Shown here piece after piece: positions 25,067-27,471 of a stretch of DNA of 27,471 nucleotides (the stretch's first letter is position 1; each line of letters opens with the position of its first letter). A program made the position numbers and the translations under genes. This stretch comes from a virus. The stretch spans positions 1 through 27,471 of IMG/VR virus record IMGVR_UViG_3300025771_000147; one strand, 5' to 3'. Below the pieces are notes generated by a model. That model ran no database searches, had not been told where the DNA came from, and saw only the letters and a list, made by a program, of their open reading frames with translations.

Positions 25067-25411
25067 TCACTCAATTAAGTCGAAGTCTTCGTCATCATCA
25101 TCTTCATGCATCTCAAAGTTACTATCTAAGATCACATCATTGATTAACTTCTTCACTGGATACCAGCCTTCCTTTGCTGGGCCAGGCGTGTATTCGATGT
25201 GTGCTTTGAGTTTATGGGGCCAAAAGTTAATAACTGATTGACCAATCTTACACTGCACTTGCCAAGGCGCTTGTTCATAGTTTGGAAAATAAAAATTAAT
25301 GCCACGTTTTTCTTTAAACCATATGAACATGTCATTCATAAGGTAACAGGAAACCAAGTCATCTTGATCCATTTCCTTCCAAGTAATTGATGCCTTGTAG
25401 TTATATTCCAT
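25067..25411 (-). CDS. Unknown acidic-tailed protein in replication block, 114 aa
   Basis: The ATG at 25411 has GGGAGG six bases upstream and overlaps the exonuclease stop by 11 bases. A longer reading from 25477 lies inside the exonuclease gene and is not favoured. The protein is rich in aromatics (MEYNYKASITWKEMDQDDLV, MFIWFKEKRGINFYFPNYEQ, FWPHKLKAHIEYTPG) and ends in a strongly acidic run (EDDDDEDFDLIE). I recognise no family. Aromatic-rich body plus acidic tail next to the SSB gene suggests a nucleic-acid-linked partner, for instance a protein that competes for SSB-tail sites or mimics DNA charge. This is speculation. The strong site and coupling make it a real gene. Confidence 0.7.
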   Translation of the reverse strand: MEYNYKASITWKEMDQDDLVSCYLMNDMFIWFKEKRGINFYFPNYEQAPWQVQCKIGQSVINFWPHKLKAHIEYTPGPAKEGWYPVKKLINDVILDSNFEMHEDDDDEDFDLIE

Positions 25412-26150
25412 AAAGCTCCTCCCTAATTGCTTCTCCACCGTTCCAGTAGAATGAGTTGGGGTTGACCGGGATGACATCTCTGATGTCTGCCGCGCTGCCA
25501 GCCCGCAGAAACTTTTCCATGCGGCTGATCTGCTTCTTTGCTTTTGCGAGCAGCTCAGTCGGATCGCCGTCTTCTAGCATGTTTGTTTTCTTTGGCGTGA
25601 CGTATAGGAACTTGACGATCTGATTGCCTCTGGCCTTCTGATAGATCGCGCGTTGGAGCTGATGCTCTGCCGACATTGTGCTTGGCATACGGCCTGTTGT
25701 TTTGAGATCAACAACCAGACCATGCTCGGGAAACACCAAGTCAAGGTATCCAATGACAGGGATTTCGTAATCATCTGTCTTGGCTGTGATACTGATTTTC
25801 TGTTGACCCTCTTCTGGAAACTCTGGCTGCCCGAGATGCTCAAGCTCTCCGATTGCCAGCTCCATGCAGGGTTCAATCATGCTGCGCTCTTTGCTTGTCT
25901 TCTCATCGCCAATCGGAAAGAACTTATCAAACTTTTCTAGCGCCTGATCCAGTGCGCCTGCCTTGTGCAGCTTGCCTGTCAGCGCTGCCACAACTGCGTC
26001 CTCTGTGCAGATCCCACGCATTGCTGCGGCTGACATTGGCGTGCGCTTGCCGAACAGGTAGGAGGCAACCCAAACATCTGGCGCGTTTGTCCATAGGTTT
26101 ATGGATGAGGCAGACAGGTGCTTGATGTTGTGCTTTTCAAATCCGTTCAT
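25401..26150 (-). CDS. PD-(D/E)XK exonuclease (Cas4/RecB-like), 249 aa
   Basis: The nuclease core is clear: HLSASSINLWTNAPDVWVAS at the start (11-30), the RGICTEDAV helix (E50), GYLDLVF (D137), VVDLKTT (D148 and K150) and AEHQLQRAIYQKA with Q164 and Y170 downstream. That order, with a conserved Glu, Asp, D-x-K and QxxxY-type helix, marks the RecB/Cas4-like exonuclease group. I see no four-Cys iron-sulfur site, so it differs from true Cas4. It probably resects DNA for recombination-linked replication or degrades host DNA. Its start overlaps the resolvase stop by four bases (ATGA), and it is followed by the acidic protein and SSB, which fits an end-processing module. Confidence 0.9.
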   Translation of the reverse strand: MNGFEKHNIKHLSASSINLWTNAPDVWVASYLFGKRTPMSAAAMRGICTEDAVVAALTGKLHKAGALDQALEKFDKFFPIGDEKTSKERSMIEPCMELAIGELEHLGQPEFPEEGQQKISITAKTDDYEIPVIGYLDLVFPEHGLVVDLKTTGRMPSTMSAEHQLQRAIYQKARGNQIVKFLYVTPKKTNMLEDGDPTELLAKAKKQISRMEKFLRAGSAADIRDVIPVNPNSFYWNGGEAIREELYGI

Positions 26151-26614
26151 AGCGCAAGCTTTCCATACAGTGCAAGCAGCGCAGCTTCTGCGCGTCCATC
26201 GTCTTTGGCGCGGCTGAAGAGACTTGCCTGCTTAGGAAACCTCTGGCTTGCCAGACTGCGTGATACGCCCTTATCACGGCTCAAGCCCAAGAAGGACTTC
26301 CACTTAGCTGGCGTGACGAGGTGCATTGGCACTTGGTGCGATGCGATTGCCATCTGCGTTGCGCCGTATGATTGCCCGAAACGAAACATGCTTGACACGC
26401 CTTGCCCGCGCATGGCTGCCACTTGCTCGATGACGGCAATGTGCTGCTCATCGTCTTCGGGTTTTAAAATTTTGTGTAGCTCGTATAGGTTTAGTTCTGT
26501 TTTACCTTTTGCATTTTTGTACACTGGCATGTCGAACACTTGAATGTGATTTTCTTTAGGCCAGTAGAATGCAACAGCCCCGGTGAAGCCCGGATCTACC
26601 CCAATGTAAATCAT
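26147..26614 (-). CDS. RuvC-like Holliday-junction resolvase, 155 aa
   Basis: It has the RNase H fold signature of RuvC: IGVDPGFTGAVAF at residues 4-16 (D7), then AVIEQVAAMRGQGVSSMFRF at 60-79 (E63), the LVTPAKWKSFLGL segment (99-111) and AKDDGRAEAALLALYG at 136-151 (D138/D139 and E143), the acidic C-terminal pair. It should cut four-way junctions or branched DNA made during replication and before packaging. Length fits phage RuvC relatives. It overlaps the small upstream gene and the exonuclease downstream by four bases each, so all three are likely made together. Confidence 0.92.
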   Translation of the reverse strand: MIYIGVDPGFTGAVAFYWPKENHIQVFDMPVYKNAKGKTELNLYELHKILKPEDDEQHIAVIEQVAAMRGQGVSSMFRFGQSYGATQMAIASHQVPMHLVTPAKWKSFLGLSRDKGVSRSLASQRFPKQASLFSRAKDDGRAEAALLALYGKLAL

Positions 26615-26796
26615 GCTGCGTGCGCCTTTATGTAGATGCCGTTCGCTTTAAGATAAAAGGCCAACGCCTCTTCGGTTAGATCGCGCAATGACTGCGTGTT
26701 GTTTTGCATTTGGTTGCGCTGCTTTTGCAATGCCTTCATGGCCTCAGCCAGCTCGGGCTTTATGCGATGGTTCCACTGTGCTTTGTTCTCTTTCAT
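26611..26796 (-). CDS. Small ribbon-helix-helix-like protein, possible regulator, 61 aa
   Basis: This is the first gene of the minus-strand operon. The basic N-terminus (MKENKAQWNHRIKPELAEAM), a Gln/Asn linker, and the LRDLTEEALAFYLKANGIYI helix resemble the second half of small ribbon-helix-helix proteins such as Arc, in which a strand precedes LTEEALxxYL. The expected N-terminal strand is not clear, so the match is weak. As the product of the gene just after the four-operator region, it could repress its own promoter and the divergent one. That is inference. It overlaps the resolvase by four bases. Other readings (a small coiled-coil protein) are possible. Confidence 0.5.
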   Translation of the reverse strand: MKENKAQWNHRIKPELAEAMKALQKQRNQMQNNTQSLRDLTEEALAFYLKANGIYIKAHAA

Positions 26797-26826
26797 TTTA
26801 ACCCCAAGGTTGCTAGTATGTTTTAA

Positions 26827-26855
26827 GATATAATGCTAGCAACTTTTTATTGCAA
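26827..26855 (-). promoter_or_regulatory. Sigma-70-like promoter for the minus-strand replication operon
   Basis: TTGCAA (-35) and TATATC (-10), 17 bases apart on the minus strand, with the second palindrome next to the -10 and the first just downstream. Both boxes are partial matches. Confidence 0.5.
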
Positions 26856-26881
26856 TAGATAATTTTTTGCTAGCAGATGTA

Positions 26882-26910
26882 TTGACAATTTGCTAGCAAG
26901 TCCTTACATA
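26882..26910 (+). promoter_or_regulatory. Sigma-70-like promoter for the plus-strand genes
   Basis: TTGACA (perfect -35) and TACATA (weak -10), 17 bases apart, with the perfect TTGCTAGCAA palindrome in the spacer. Start would fall near 26917, about 23 bases before the ATG at 26940. Confidence 0.55.
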
Positions 26911-26939
26911 AGATTTGTAAAGCAAGAAAGGAAATGGAA

Positions 26940-27119
26940 ATGGAAACTTTTAAAGCATATGTCGCGGCGATCATTGCTACTATTGTTGCAGTCTTTGGCC
27001 CCTTCGTATTCACATTTGCAGTAGCATCGTTTGCTCCAATCTTGGGCGGCCCTGCATTGGTCATCGGCTTGGTTGCCATCCCAGCGTTGAGCTTCATGGC
27101 ATTAGATTGGACGGCGTAA
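26940..27119 (+). CDS. Small two-helix membrane protein, 59 aa
   Basis: It is the first plus-strand gene. The ATG at 26940 is preferred because AAGGA ends seven bases before it; the in-frame ATG at 26934 is only one base from that site. The protein is almost all hydrophobic: AYVAAIIATIVAVFGPFVFT then VASFAPILGG and ALVIGLVAIPALSFMALDW, giving two likely membrane helices with a Gly/Pro turn between. It has no signal-peptidase site. Small two-helix proteins like this can be holins, superinfection-exclusion proteins or early host-membrane modifiers. Its operator-controlled divergent promoter fits an early or lysogeny-like role more than a late holin, but this cannot be settled from the sequence. 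Confidence 0.7.
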   Translation: METFKAYVAAIIATIVAVFGPFVFTFAVASFAPILGGPALVIGLVAIPALSFMALDWTA

Positions 27120-27210
27120 TGTAACCCAGTAACCTAGTCGATTTTATCAAAGCGCTACACAACGTTGATGTTGTGTGGCGACCCGAAGCACCAGAAGAGG
27201 AACCACCGTT

Positions 27211-27426
27211 TTGAAAACAGCAGACGAATTGAAAAGAGACATCGCATCCGAGGAGCGGTTCATCACCAAGCAACGCGAGAAGATGGATCGCATGCGCAGC
27301 CTAGAAGTAGGCGTTAGATCAGGTGACATCAGCACTGATCTCGCAATGTTTCAAATATCAATCAACAACGCGGAAGCCCGCATATCAATAATGAAAAAAG
27401 AATTGGAGAACATGAAGCATGGTTAA
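27211..27426 (+). CDS. Small coiled-coil protein of unknown function, 71 aa
   Basis: The proposed start is TTG at 27211, nine bases after AAGAGGA and overlapping a stop codon in another frame (TTTTGA). An in-frame GTG at 27175 would add 12 residues (MATRSTRRGTTV) but has no clear site. The protein is charged and helical throughout (ADELKRDIASEERFITKQRE, DLAMFQISINNAEARISIMK), with a heptad-like pattern suggesting a coiled-coil dimer. I recognise no family. It is the second gene of the plus-strand unit and couples to a third gene starting at 27419. It may be a small regulator or an adaptor; this is open. Confidence 0.6.
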   Translation: MKTADELKRDIASEERFITKQREKMDRMRSLEVGVRSGDISTDLAMFQISINNAEARISIMKKELENMKHG

Positions 27427-27471
27427 TACAGTTAGTGTTGAACGGCGCAATAGCATTAACATGGATAACGT
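27419..27471 (+). CDS. Start of an unknown protein cut by the right window edge
   Basis: An ATG at 27419 overlaps the end of the coiled-coil gene (stop at 27424-27426) and stays open to the edge, reading MVNTVSVERRNSINMDNV. GGAG lies about ten bases upstream. The overlap style matches the rest of the genome. Only 17 codons are visible, so no function can be given. Confidence 0.45.
   Translation, partial: MVNTVSVERRNSINMDN

Larger units (their letters stand above)
26797..26939. promoter_or_regulatory. Divergent control region with four TTGCTAGCAA-type operators
   Basis: The A+T-rich gap between the two divergent units holds four copies of a palindrome: TTGCTAGTAT (26810-26819), ATGCTAGCAA (26833-26842), TTGCTAGCAG (26867-26876) and TTGCTAGCAA (26890-26899). 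Their starts are 23, 34 and 23 bp apart, that is, two pairs with the same internal step. A plus-strand promoter candidate has TTGACA (26882-26887) and, after 17 bases, TACATA (26905-26910). A minus-strand one has TTGCAA (26855-26850) and TATATC (26832-26827), also 17 bases apart. One palindrome lies in the spacer of each promoter, so a bound protein would block both. Confidence 0.75.

Noticed and set aside
25401-26150. Exonuclease as a phage Cas4 with CRISPR function
   Set aside because: No four-cysteine iron-sulfur site, no CRISPR repeats and no cas neighbours; it fits a RecB-like replication exonuclease.

Overview
The window is a piece of a tailed bacteriophage genome with a T7-like (podovirus) virion. 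It is probably a marine phage of an alphaproteobacterial or similar host. That host guess is inference, based on the fibre style, the roughly balanced base composition and a gene set like that of environmental podoviruses. Nearly all of it (2 to 26796) is read on the minus strand as tightly packed genes with 1- or 4-base overlaps. Only the last ~0.55 kb is read on the plus strand. No RNA polymerase, DNA polymerase, integrase, endolysin, tRNA, CRISPR or IS element is visible, so a good part of the genome lies outside the window.

Layout in transcription order, right to left. (1) 26797-26939 is a divergent control region with four TTGCTAGCAA-type palindromes spaced 23, 34 and 23 bp apart, over one promoter candidate per strand. 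(2) 26796-20595 is the DNA metabolism block: a small ribbon-helix-helix-like protein, a RuvC-like resolvase, a PD-(D/E)XK exonuclease, an acidic small protein, an SSB-like protein, a primase-helicase fusion, a PAPS-reductase-like PP-loop protein and an unknown protein. Inside this block, 21188-21354 holds ten CCACAC/GTGTGG units and looks like an origin. A rho-independent terminator (20500-20526) ends the block. (3) 20464-16533 is packaging: small terminase, a 315-base gap of uncertain coding status, a small unknown gene, large terminase, a GNAT acetyltransferase, a protein with (E/A)P repeats and a small unknown protein. (4) 16533-2 is the virion: portal, Bbp19-like protein, scaffold, major capsid protein, a putative decoration protein, tail tubular proteins A and B, a gp13-position GNAT, a gp14-like protein, three large ejection-type proteins (one with a C-terminal ADP-ribosyltransferase-like domain) and a tail fibre cut by the window edge.

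The virion order matches T7 genes 8 to 17, but the replication genes do not match T7. The fused primase-helicase, SSB, exonuclease and resolvase suggest origin-dependent initiation, perhaps with a host polymerase. The plus-strand genes at the right end encode a small two-helix membrane protein, a coiled-coil protein and the start of a third protein. They probably form a second, divergently controlled unit. The strongest candidates for something undescribed are the four-operator divergent switch, the CCACAC array, the ejected ART-like domain and the structured TerS-TerL gap.
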